Shown: positions 19,382 to 26,863 of the stretch, piece after piece
Position numbering within the stretch: the first letter of the stretch is position 1
Layout of the letters: each line of letters starts with the position of its first letter
NCBI RefSeq assembly: GCF_032925565.1
Contig: NZ_CP136708.1
Location: forward strand, 3,906,001 to 3,970,000
Source of the DNA: Alteromonas sp. CI.11.F.A3
GTDB lineage: Bacteria; Pseudomonadota; Gammaproteobacteria; Enterobacterales; Alteromonadaceae
Direction: 5' to 3'
DNA length: 64,000 nucleotides
Notes under the pieces: generated by a model
Seen by the model: only the letters and a program-made list of their open reading frames with translations
Told to the model about the DNA's origin: nothing
Database searches by the model: none
Position numbers and translations under genes: made by a program

Positions 19382-20842
19382 TTAAGTATCGCCGTAAAAG
19401 CAGGTCTCTACGATGTTTTTATCCAGCAGTTTTGTGATGACAAAAACCTGATCTTCTGCCTGTAATACCGTGCTTCCTTTGGGAATAAGCGTACTTTCAC
19501 CACGGGCGACTAACGCCACAACAGTATCTTCGGGTAACCCCAACTCTGAAATACTTTTGCCTGTTGAGGCAGACATAGAGTGAAGCACTATTTCAATGAG
19601 CTCCCGTTTATCTTTTGCCACTTTAACGATTTCTAGCGTATTCGACTCCCCCCGAGGATTATCGAGTACTAAGCCTAATTTACGTGCGGCAAAGGGTAAA
19701 CTTGACCCTTGTAGCAAGGCTGAAATCATCACAATGAAAAATACCACATTAAAAATAAGCTCAGCGCTGGGTAATTCAAAAATTAGCGGAAAAATAGCCA
19801 AGATTATAGGCACAGAACCACGAAGCCCTACCCAAGAAATAAGCACCGAGGCTTTAAATGAAAACCGGCTTAATAATAACAATGGCATTGCCACCAGCGG
19901 CCGAGCCACAAAAATAAGCACTACCGCAATTAACAAGCCTTCTTTCCATGTGTGTAAAAGTTCAGAAGGCGTTACCAGCAAGCCTAAAATAACGAACATT
20001 GCAATTTGACTTAGCCACGCTAGGCCATCAATGAATACAAAGGTATTTCGTTGATAGGAAAATCGGCTATTACCTACGATTACGCCGGTAATAAACGTCG
20101 CCAAAAAGCCGCTGCCATTTAAGTTCGCCGCTAAACCAAAGGCCAACACCCCAAACAACATAACGAATACGGGATATAAACCTATTGCCATAAGGGTTAC
20201 GCGCCTAAATAGCGCCACCGCTAAGCCCCCTACCACGGCACCTGTAATTGCACCCACCCCCATTTGGCTGGCAAACAACAGGGCTAATTCTGACGCCTTT
20301 GTACTGCTATCTTGAATAAGGGTGATAAGACCAATCGTGAGGAATATGGCCATTGGATCGTTTGATGCACTTTCCAGCTCTAGGGTTGCTTTTAGTCTTG
20401 ATGGAATAGAAATACCCGCATTACGAAGTACAGAGAATACGGCCGCCGCATCGGTAGAACCGACAATGGCACCAAGCAATAATCCCAGATAAAGGGGCAA
20501 GTCGAGAATATACATGGCCGCTACACCCGTTATTGCCGCGGTACCAACCACGCCAAAAGAGGCGAGTAATGCAGCAGGCTTCCACGCCCGCCTAATAGAC
20601 TTCTTTGAAGTTTGAAGCCCACCGTCAAATAGAATGAGGATAAGTGCGAAGGTTCCTATGGAATGCGCGGCATCGGCATTGTCAAAAGAAATTCGACCGA
20701 TACCATCTTCACCAGCAAGCATACCCACCCCCAAAAAAAGAACGAGTACAGGTACACCAAAACGAGGAGACAGTTTGCTGACCAACACGCCGAAAATGGC
20801 TAATAAAGCACTGAGTAGAATGATGTGGTCTACGGCAAACAC
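19382..20842 (-). CDS. K+/H+ antiporter of the CPA1 family (CvrA/NhaP2 type) with C-terminal RCK_C domain
   Basis: 486 residues from a GTG preceded by AAGGAGA. About 12-13 transmembrane helices occupy 1-385, with the CPA1 core motifs ILFDGGLQTS, GAIVGSTDAAAVFSVL and LELESASNDPMAIF (the Asp-bearing ion-binding helix) and GLRGSVPIILAIFP. A cytoplasmic TrkA_C/RCK_C module follows (about 405-480: SISELGLPEDTVVALVARGE, GSTVLQAEDQVFVI). E. coli CvrA is longer by a C-terminal CorC-like part that is missing here. It should exchange cytoplasmic K+ (or Na+) for protons. It is 92 bp downstream of the SecDF gene on the same strand; a GC hairpin in the gap may make it only partly co-transcribed. Confidence 0.88.
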   Translation of the reverse strand: MFAVDHIILLSALLAIFGVLVSKLSPRFGVPVLVLFLGVGMLAGEDGIGRISFDNADAAHSIGTFALILILFDGGLQTSKKSIRRAWKPAALLASFGVVGTAAITGVAAMYILDLPLYLGLLLGAIVGSTDAAAVFSVLRNAGISIPSRLKATLELESASNDPMAIFLTIGLITLIQDSSTKASELALLFASQMGVGAITGAVVGGLAVALFRRVTLMAIGLYPVFVMLFGVLAFGLAANLNGSGFLATFITGVIVGNSRFSYQRNTFVFIDGLAWLSQIAMFVILGLLVTPSELLHTWKEGLLIAVVLIFVARPLVAMPLLLLSRFSFKASVLISWVGLRGSVPIILAIFPLIFELPSAELIFNVVFFIVMISALLQGSSLPFAARKLGLVLDNPRGESNTLEIVKVAKDKRELIEIVLHSMSASTGKSISELGLPEDTVVALVARGESTLIPKGSTVLQAEDQVFVITKLLDKNIVETCFYGDT

Positions 20843-20934
20843 AAGTTATCTCCTTCTAACATAATAGTATTGAAGTATATAGATGAAATGGGCAAAGCGG
20901 TATTTTACCGCCCTACCTATTTCGATTTAAGCAC

Positions 20935-23574
20935 TTAAGGTATATGTGCCAGCGACGCTTTTACCTCCTCGGCTGTTGGCCGAAGCTGTGCTTTCCCCTT
21001 TTGCTCTCTGCGTTTACCCAACATATGGAGTAACGATGAAGTAATAAACAAAGTAGATGAGGTACCTATAACAACGGCAAAGACCATGGGTACGGCAAAA
21101 CTATTAACGGCGTCTCCCCCAACTAGCGCCATAGGTAACAACGCGAGCAACGTGGTTAACGAGGTAAATACCGTTCTGCTAAGCGTGCTATTTACCGCTT
21201 CATTAATAATATCAGCCAGCGAGCGCTCTGGGCTAATTCGCAGTAACTCTCTAACGCGGTCTAACACTACCACTTTATCGTTAATTGAATACCCGATTAA
21301 GGCCAACAGTGCGGCTACCGCGGTAAGATTAAACTCAATTCCGGTTAAGGCAATAAAACCAATGGTTTTGGTTAAATCAAGCAGCACGGTAAGTAATGCC
21401 GCGGTAGCAAAATGCGCTTCGAACTGAAACCATAAATAGGCTAACATTCCCCCGCCCGCAATCAGCAAAGCCAAAATGGAAAGATCGGCAAAACCATCAC
21501 TTACTTTAGGCCCTACAACATCAACCTTGTTAAATACCACCGTGCTGTCAGCGTCTTGTATCTCCTGTTTTAGCGCTTCAATATTGCTGCCTTGCGTAGC
21601 AACTGTATTAGCGTCGGTATTTGTACCGGTATTAGCTCCTGTATTTGCTCCTTTATTAGATAAAGCGTTCGATTGTTCCGATACTGGTGCACGTAATAAG
21701 TACTGATTCTTTGCGCCATACTCTTGAATAGTAATATCTTCAAAGTGGTGCTCTTTTAACACTGTGCGCAACTGCTCCGTAGAAAGCTGCGGCGCAGAAA
21801 TTTCCATCATAGTGCCGCCAGTAAAGTCTACGCCATATTGCAGGCCAGGCTTAACGAAGAGCGCCATTGAGCACAGGGTTAATATCAGTGACACGCTCAA
21901 CGCTAATTTTTTAGACTTTAAAAAGTTAAACGGCCCCAATTTATCGGCCATGACTAACAATGGAGAAGATAAATTAATCGGCTCTCTTTGGTGCTTGCGA
22001 ATTGCCCGTTGCATTAGCAACTTAGTGAGCGCTACCGAGGTAAATAGTGAGGTTATCAAACCTATCGCAATGGTTACCGCAAAGCCTTTCACCGGTCCGC
22101 TGCCAAAAACAAAAAGCAAGCTAACTGCTATTAGCGTGGTGAAATTTGAATCAACAATGGTGCCAAACGCTTTATCAAACCCGATTTTAAGTGCACCACC
22201 TGCTGGCCGCCCTTTTTTGGTTTCTTCACGAATACGTTCATTGATTAAGATATTGGCATCTACCGCCATGCCCATGGTGAGTATTAGCCCAGCAATACCA
22301 GGAAGAGTAAGTGTGGCACCAAAGAGGGTAAGCACGCCAAATACCAGTGCCATATTCACCGTAAGCGCTACACTCGCAATCGCGCCCCAACGGCCGTAAA
22401 TAGCCAGCATAAAGACTAAAACACCCAGTGCCCCTGCAATGCCGCTTTTCACTCCGGTTTCAATAGCATCGCTTCCTAAATCAGGCCCAACGGTACGCTC
22501 TTCAATAATATGCAGTGGAACGGGCAACGCCCCTGTGCGCAGCATTAATGCCACATCTTGTGCTTCGCTCATGGTAAAGCTACCGGTAATTTCACCTCTG
22601 CCACCGGGAATAACACTATTGATAACCGGTGCAGTGACTACCGTGTCATCTAATACAACTGCCAGCACGCGGCCTATATTGTTTTTAGTCATGGTGGCGA
22701 ATTGCCGCGCACCGTCATTATCTAAACGAAACGTCACCACGGGTTGACTGGTTTCAGGGCTAAACACCGCTGCCGCATCGGTAATATGCTCACCTTCTAG
22801 TGCCACATGCTTTTCAAGCAAATACTGCCTGTCGTTAATGTCGGCGCGAATAAAGCTCTCACTATTGTTCACCTGAGTTTGCCAATGAAAACGCATTTGC
22901 GCCGTTGTACCTAGTAAGGCTTTCACATTGGCAGGGTCTGAAATGCCGGGCATTTGCACTAAAATAGCATCGCTACCTTGGCGGGTAACACTGGGTTCTG
23001 TGAGACCGGTTTCGTCAAGCCGTTTACGCACAACTTCGAGGCTGCGATTGATGGCATCTTTTACTACTGCTGCTTGATATTCCTCAGTCAGCTCAAGGAC
23101 AATCACATTCCCTTTTTGACTAATACCTTTTGGAGCAATACCTTTTGGAGCAGTGCTTTGCTGGATAACGCTTTGCTGTGTAAGAAGAAGCGCGCTACTA
23201 CCGTCAGATTGTACCGACACTTCACTTGCCCGTTGTTTAACTTTGTAAAGGTCGTCGGGGTTCGAAAGTGTAAATTGAACACTTAGCCCTTGTTTAGAAG
23301 CATGTTTAACGTAGCGAATATTTTGTTCTCTTAAGTCACTAAAAAGCGCTGAAGAATAGGTGTCTAACTGCCGAGCAAATAACGCATCGGTATCCGCTTC
23401 TAACAATAAGTGAGAACCACCTTGTAAATCCAAACCAAGGGAAAGCGTGTGTTGGCTGTACCACTGAGGTACATGCTGGCGAAGCGAATCGGGTAAAATA
23501 TTGGGGGCGGCGCTAAGTAGGCCTAGTAATATAACTAGCGCATACACTAGGCCACGAAATGAAAATCGTGTCAT
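20935..23574 (-). CDS. secDF: Protein translocase subunit SecDF (fused SecD and SecF)
   Basis: 879 residues. The SecD half (about 1-530) has TM1, the SLGLDLQGGSHLLLE motif, a P1 periplasmic domain and five TM helices with the proton-relay Asp439 in GMAVDANILINERIREE. The SecF half (about 545-870) has GVDFTGGTMMEIS and Asp766 in IGYSINDKVVVLDRVRE. SecDF uses the proton or sodium gradient to pull exported proteins from SecYEG. Gammaproteobacteria usually carry separate secD and secF behind yajC; none of that context is here, so this is probably an accessory copy. Two low-complexity inserts are present: APKGIAPKG (142-150) and an Asn-Thr-Gly-Ala repeat (642-657) in the SecF periplasmic domain. 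It begins 70 bp after the arrest-peptide candidate, with GCAGGA as ribosome site. Confidence 0.93.
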   Translation of the reverse strand: MTRFSFRGLVYALVILLGLLSAAPNILPDSLRQHVPQWYSQHTLSLGLDLQGGSHLLLEADTDALFARQLDTYSSALFSDLREQNIRYVKHASKQGLSVQFTLSNPDDLYKVKQRASEVSVQSDGSSALLLTQQSVIQQSTAPKGIAPKGISQKGNVIVLELTEEYQAAVVKDAINRSLEVVRKRLDETGLTEPSVTRQGSDAILVQMPGISDPANVKALLGTTAQMRFHWQTQVNNSESFIRADINDRQYLLEKHVALEGEHITDAAAVFSPETSQPVVTFRLDNDGARQFATMTKNNIGRVLAVVLDDTVVTAPVINSVIPGGRGEITGSFTMSEAQDVALMLRTGALPVPLHIIEERTVGPDLGSDAIETGVKSGIAGALGVLVFMLAIYGRWGAIASVALTVNMALVFGVLTLFGATLTLPGIAGLILTMGMAVDANILINERIREETKKGRPAGGALKIGFDKAFGTIVDSNFTTLIAVSLLFVFGSGPVKGFAVTIAIGLITSLFTSVALTKLLMQRAIRKHQREPINLSSPLLVMADKLGPFNFLKSKKLALSVSLILTLCSMALFVKPGLQYGVDFTGGTMMEISAPQLSTEQLRTVLKEHHFEDITIQEYGAKNQYLLRAPVSEQSNALSNKGANTGANTGTNTDANTVATQGSNIEALKQEIQDADSTVVFNKVDVVGPKVSDGFADLSILALLIAGGGMLAYLWFQFEAHFATAALLTVLLDLTKTIGFIALTGIEFNLTAVAALLALIGYSINDKVVVLDRVRELLRISPERSLADIINEAVNSTLSRTVFTSLTTLLALLPMALVGGDAVNSFAVPMVFAVVIGTSSTLFITSSLLHMLGKRREQKGKAQLRPTAEEVKASLAHIP
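21604..21651 (-). repeat. Asn-Thr repeat in the SecF part of SecDF
   Basis: The coding strand encodes GANTGANTGTNTDANT from imperfect 9-15 bp units. It lies in the SecF periplasmic domain just before the segment that resumes family similarity, so it is a flexible insert rather than a frameshift. Confidence 0.75.
23123..23152. repeat. Perfect 15-bp tandem duplication in secDF
   Basis: ATACCTTTTGGAGCA occurs twice head to tail and encodes the repeated Ala-Pro-Lys-Gly-Ile. Perfect copies suggest a recent slippage event in a tolerant periplasmic loop. Confidence 0.9.
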
Positions 23575-23580
23575 AAAAAG

Positions 23581-23628
23581 TCCTGCAATAAACCTTTAAA
23601 AAATGAGAAGCACTGCAAGTGCAGCGCG
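23581..23628 (-). promoter_or_regulatory. secDF ribosome site with possible sequestering pairing
   Basis: On the minus strand the secDF Shine-Dalgarno region TGCAGGA (23581-23587) can pair its TGCAG with an upstream CTGCA (23620-23624), which itself lies in a small GCACT/AGTGC hairpin (23610-23622). A ribosome stalled at the RGPP motif, about 20-35 bases upstream, could disturb these structures. The pairing is short and weak, so this is only suggestive. Confidence 0.3.
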
Positions 23629-23644
23629 TGATATCAGTAAGGTA

Positions 23645-24052
23645 TTACAGAGAAGAAGGTGGGCCGCGACTCGATATGCCCCTCCAGTGAAAGGCAATAT
23701 ATTCAAAGGGCTTGCTAAAAGTAGCACCCGAGAAATCGGCGAGTACTATATTGAGTCGATACCCGCCGGGCAGTAGATGTTGATCAGAATTGTCTACATC
23801 AGCGTCTTGCTGTTGACTATGCTGGGCAAATCCAAAGCGCGTAGCAACAGAAAGTCCAAAATCGGAAAAGGATATCTGCGGAGTTTGTTCGTTAAACGAA
23901 GCCGAATCATTCGTGGAATAAGCTGAAAATGGCGCGCTGAATACAAGTACCGACACCACAATAGAAAACACCCACGCATAAACTGAAGACGCGTAGTTTT
24001 TCTGAAATGATGAGTGATCGTCATTGAGACGTTCAGGCTTGAAACGATGCAT
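23645..24052 (-). CDS. Candidate SecM/RAPP-like translation-arrest peptide upstream of secDF
   Basis: 135 residues with a charged, unusually long n-region (1-23), a hydrophobic core (about 24-45, VYAWVFSIVVSVLVFSAPFSA) and a polar passenger. It ends in FEYIAFHWRGISSRGPPSSL and the stop. Arg129-Gly-Pro-Pro132 resembles SecM RAGP and the RAPP motifs of ApdA/ApdP. Phe116 and Phe121 stand 13 and 8 residues before the Arg, exactly where SecM has Phe150 and Trp155. Pro132 occupies the SecM Pro166 position. The stop is 70 bp before secDF on the same strand. Known analogues (SecM, VemP, MifM, ApdA/ApdP) are exported or inserted proteins encoded directly before secA, secDF or yidC, and stall near their C-terminus until pulled. 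I recognise no overall homologue. No strong Shine-Dalgarno is seen before the ATG. Gene reality is likely; arrest function is inference. Confidence 0.75.
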   Translation of the reverse strand: MHRFKPERLNDDHSSFQKNYASSVYAWVFSIVVSVLVFSAPFSAYSTNDSASFNEQTPQISFSDFGLSVATRFGFAQHSQQQDADVDNSDQHLLPGGYRLNIVLADFSGATFSKPFEYIAFHWRGISSRGPPSSL

Positions 24053-24427
24053 GGAGCGGTAGTGATAACTTTTTATTATTCCGTTGCGCTGTATATGGGT
24101 ATGAAATGGTAAAAAGCAAATCAGAGAGTTGCTTTTAATGCCTTTTCAATTGTAACTTCGGGCTCTTCCGCTACCATTGCTTTAACTTTCAAGCCTATCG
24201 ATATTTGCACTACTGAAATGGTGATATTGACTAATATTAAGATGAGCTCGGCTCCACAATCACTCACTTGCAGCTCAATATCACTGTCGGATTTATTTAC
24301 ATAAAATTAACTCAAGTTAAACAATTAAGATTGGTTAAAATGTAAGCATCTGAATTAAAATGCATTTAAATCATTGGCTCGATTAATGCCTATTAATCCA
24401 TCAATTATTAAATTTTTGGAAAACATT
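24053..24427. other. Divergent intergenic region upstream of the arrest-peptide candidate
   Basis: 375 bp between the arrest-peptide gene (minus) and the PEP-CTERM-like gene (plus). It contains a possible 48-codon small ORF (listed separately) and a 14-bp palindrome TTAACTCAAGTTAA at 24307-24320, placed where a divergent promoter or operator would be. No other structure was recognised. Confidence 0.5.
24121..24267 (-). CDS. Possible 48-residue small membrane peptide
   Basis: A GTG at 24267 opens a frame of 48 residues. A hydrophobic segment (AELILILVNITISVVQISIG) is followed by a charged, helical tail (KVKAMVAEEPEVTIEKALKA). The composition looks like a single-pass or amphipathic peptide rather than random sequence, and it stops 68 bp before the arrest-peptide gene on the same strand. 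No ATG and no clear ribosome site support it, and the frame stays open upstream to 24310, so it could be the relic of a longer gene. Confidence 0.3.
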   Translation of the reverse strand: MSDCGAELILILVNITISVVQISIGLKVKAMVAEEPEVTIEKALKATL

Positions 24428-25258
24428 ATGAAGTTACGTTTCAGACTTTACACTCTTATTGCTGCTTCATTACTTCCCCTTCAAGCAAGCGCGGCCGTTA
24501 TCCCAACGGGCTTGGACATCAGTGGTTTTTTACTAACCGATATAATTGAAGGTGATGGAAACATTACTGCTTCTTTAGATAAAGTCGAAAATGGTATTAC
24601 TGTGCCATCGACCACAATTTCGGGCCCACTTGATACCACAACTACCACTGGTGACAATCCGTTAGAGATAGACCGGCTTACCAACACCAATTCTGGGTTT
24701 AAATTCGACAGCAATTTTAATGGTGTAGCAGGTGCTTTGGGGGAATCCTACTTTGACGGCCAGTTCCTCTTTGTTACTGAGAACCAAACTTCTGATGACT
24801 TTTCGCTTTCATGGTCACTTAACTTTAGCTTAACCGCAGATGCTGGCGGAGATGCTGCCGGTGACTTTGTGAATACCTACCTACTTTTAGATGATGTTTT
24901 TAGTACCTTGTTCGAACGAGATTTATATTCTGATACTTTATTAGGCGATCTCCTAGTTACCGACGGCGTAGAGTCTGAACCCGGTACGCGAGGAGCTGCA
25001 ATTAATACCTCGGGCGTGTTCTCTTTTATGCAAACCGTAAGTGCCGGTAGCACCAATGGATTTAGCGGAATTTTCGGACTCCAATCCTTTCTTGATAACA
25101 CACTGGGGGCTCACAACAGCTTAATAAGTTTTGATATCACATTGTCTGGTATTGAGAACTTATCCACTCCCCCCCCACCAACCAATGTCAATGGACCTGC
25201 GTCACTTGCGCTTATATTCCTGAGTCTTGGTCTTATGCGTTTATGTCGTCGCAAGTAG
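24428..25258 (+). CDS. Secreted protein with PEP-CTERM-like C-terminal anchor
   Basis: 276 residues from the ATG at 24428, chosen because it starts a clean signal peptide (KLRFRLYTL..., cut after QASA) and follows GGAAA; an in-frame upstream ATG at 24374 would bury the signal. The mature part is acidic, Thr/Ser/Asp-rich and beta-predicted (ISGFLLTDIIEGDGN, FDGQFLFVTENQTSDDFSLSWSLNF). The C-terminus is a Pro-rich spacer (STPPPP), then GPASLALIFLSLGLMRLCRRK. That has the small-residue motif, hydrophobic helix and basic tail of PEP-CTERM sorting signals, though the PEP triplet has become NGP. PEP-CTERM proteins are processed by exosortase and linked to exopolysaccharide; no exosortase gene is in this window. 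Confidence 0.7.
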   Translation: MKLRFRLYTLIAASLLPLQASAAVIPTGLDISGFLLTDIIEGDGNITASLDKVENGITVPSTTISGPLDTTTTTGDNPLEIDRLTNTNSGFKFDSNFNGVAGALGESYFDGQFLFVTENQTSDDFSLSWSLNFSLTADAGGDAAGDFVNTYLLLDDVFSTLFERDLYSDTLLGDLLVTDGVESEPGTRGAAINTSGVFSFMQTVSAGSTNGFSGIFGLQSFLDNTLGAHNSLISFDITLSGIENLSTPPPPTNVNGPASLALIFLSLGLMRLCRRK

Positions 25259-25386
25259 ACAACGAACAAGCTCAACTAAATTAGGTTGTCGCTTACATTT
25301 AGCATTCAAATTTTAATTTATTAGTTATAAACACGACTTCCTTGAAAGTTTGCAGTTGGGAAGCGCGATAGAATAGGACGTTTTTT

Positions 25387-26115
25387 ATGAAAAAACTCAG
25401 ATGTATCACGCCGCTTGCCACTGTAAGCCTGCTGATAGCCAGTATCCCACTAACCGCACAAGCAAACTGTGGCTCATACGCCTATATTGCCAGTATGTGT
25501 CCATTTGCTGGTAACTTTGCTCCGCGCGATACAGCCTTTGCGCATGGTCAGTTATTACCTATTTCGAACAATACTGCACTATTTTCATTGGTTGGCACTA
25601 CTTATGGCGGTGATGGACGCACCACCTTTGGCTTGCCCGATATGCGAGGCAGAGTTGCCATTCACCAAGGACGAGGGCCTGGTTTGTCAAACTACTCCAT
25701 TGGCAGTAAAGGGGGGCTTGAACAAGTCACATTAACTTCTAACCAGCTTCCTTCGCATACGCATACCGCTACAACAGTAGCCACGGTAACCGTCAACAAT
25801 ACAACGTTAAATGCTGAAAGCACGGTAATGTTAATGGGAAGTGATTCTGTAGCTAATATCGCCTCACCAGCAGGTAATTCATTGGCGCAGTTGGGGGGGC
25901 GAAGAGCTCGAATGTACGCCAATACCACTCCCGACGTGGTGATGAGTAACGACGCTGCCACGCTCAATGTGAGCGTTGATGAAGCTTCGCTTAGCACTGG
26001 CGTCAAAACTACGGTAGGGAATAGCGGAAATGGCCTATCCCATGAAAATCGACAGCCCTACCTCGCCGTTAATTGGATCATTACCTTATATGGTACTTAC
26101 CCTTCACGCGGATAA
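25387..26115 (+). CDS. Secreted phage-tail-collar-domain protein, paralogue 1
   Basis: 242 residues with a signal peptide (cut after AQA). The mature N-terminus carries two conserved cysteines (CGSYAYIASMC). The tail-collar core follows: FAPRDTAFAHGQLLPISNNTALFSLVGTTYGGDGRTTFGLPDMRGR, cited here only by its key parts (GTTYGGDGR, LPDMRGR), then SHTHTA and the C-terminal ENRQPYLAVNWIITLYG. This is the microcystin-dependent-protein (MdpB) family, related to short-tail-fibre collar domains. Family function is not settled. It is the first of three tandem copies, 18 bp before the second. It is the most divergent copy in lacking the RGWA motif. Confidence 0.85.
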   Translation: MKKLRCITPLATVSLLIASIPLTAQANCGSYAYIASMCPFAGNFAPRDTAFAHGQLLPISNNTALFSLVGTTYGGDGRTTFGLPDMRGRVAIHQGRGPGLSNYSIGSKGGLEQVTLTSNQLPSHTHTATTVATVTVNNTTLNAESTVMLMGSDSVANIASPAGNSLAQLGGRRARMYANTTPDVVMSNDAATLNVSVDEASLSTGVKTTVGNSGNGLSHENRQPYLAVNWIITLYGTYPSRG

Positions 26116-26133
26116 CACAAGAGAACACGTAAA

Positions 26134-26844
26134 ATGAAAACATTACTTCAACCTGTGTTACTTACCTCGGTAGTACTAGCTGGAATTTACACCTCCCCAG
26201 TAAGAGCTTGCGAAACCGAGCCAATGCTAGGCAGCTTGTGCACTTTTGCCTTCAACTTTGCGCCACGAGGCTGGGCAATGGCGGATGGGCAAATTTTATC
26301 AATCAGCCAGAATACAGCGGTGTTTGCACTTTTTGGAACGACTTACGGAGGTGATGGTCGTACAAGTTTTGCCCTTCCGGATTTACGCGGTCGGGGGGTT
26401 ATTGCTCCAGGCCAAGGCCCGGGGCTTACTAATTATAGTTGGGGTCAAAGCGTTGGCGCCGAGACGGTGGCGTTAACCGCCGCCCAAATACCGGTTCACA
26501 CCCACACAGCATCAACAACCATCGAGGTCAATATTGCAGATGATAGTGACAGTGTTACGACCGCCGCTATACTAAAAAGCGCAACATCTTTAGGCGATTC
26601 AGCGACACCTTCCGCAACTGTTTTTGCTCAAAATGTTGCCAGTGCTAACGCCTATTCGACCGCTGCGCCTGATGTTGCGTTATCCCCCGACAGCATCGCA
26701 GTGTCGCTATCAGGCAGCTCTAACGCAACAGTGACGACGGCAATTACCCCAACAGGAGCAGGACAGCCACATTTAAACCGAATGCCGTATCAAACCCTCA
26801 CTTGGGCCATCGCGCTTCAAGGCCTATTCCCCAGTCGCTCATAA
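26134..26844 (+). CDS. Secreted phage-tail-collar-domain protein, paralogue 2
   Basis: 236 residues; signal peptide ending near PVRA, then Cys-x11-Cys at the mature start. Collar motifs are NFAPRGWAMADGQILSISQN, GTTYGGDGRTSFALPDLRGRG, the HTHTAS histidines and a C-terminal NRMPYQTLTWAIALQGLFPSR. The middle, where the paralogues differ most, is a Ser/Thr/Ala-rich beta region (about 125-205), the probable variable or receptor-binding part by analogy with tail fibres. It starts 18 bp after copy 1 and ends 19 bp before copy 3, so the three should be co-transcribed. Confidence 0.87.
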   Translation: MKTLLQPVLLTSVVLAGIYTSPVRACETEPMLGSLCTFAFNFAPRGWAMADGQILSISQNTAVFALFGTTYGGDGRTSFALPDLRGRGVIAPGQGPGLTNYSWGQSVGAETVALTAAQIPVHTHTASTTIEVNIADDSDSVTTAAILKSATSLGDSATPSATVFAQNVASANAYSTAAPDVALSPDSIAVSLSGSSNATVTTAITPTGAGQPHLNRMPYQTLTWAIALQGLFPSRS

Positions 26845-26863
26845 TATAAAAAGGAAATTAATC

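Noticed and set aside
18943..19465. Several plus-strand open frames across rnpB
   Set aside because: They lie over the structured RNase P RNA on the other strand and have no protein features.
21764..22399. 211-codon open frame antisense to secDF
   Set aside because: Shadow of the SecDF coding sequence; no recognisable motif.
23645..24052. VemP homology for the SecDF leader ORF
   Set aside because: Position and logic match VemP, but I do not see the VemP C-terminal arrest region; the tail looks like SecM/RAPP instead.
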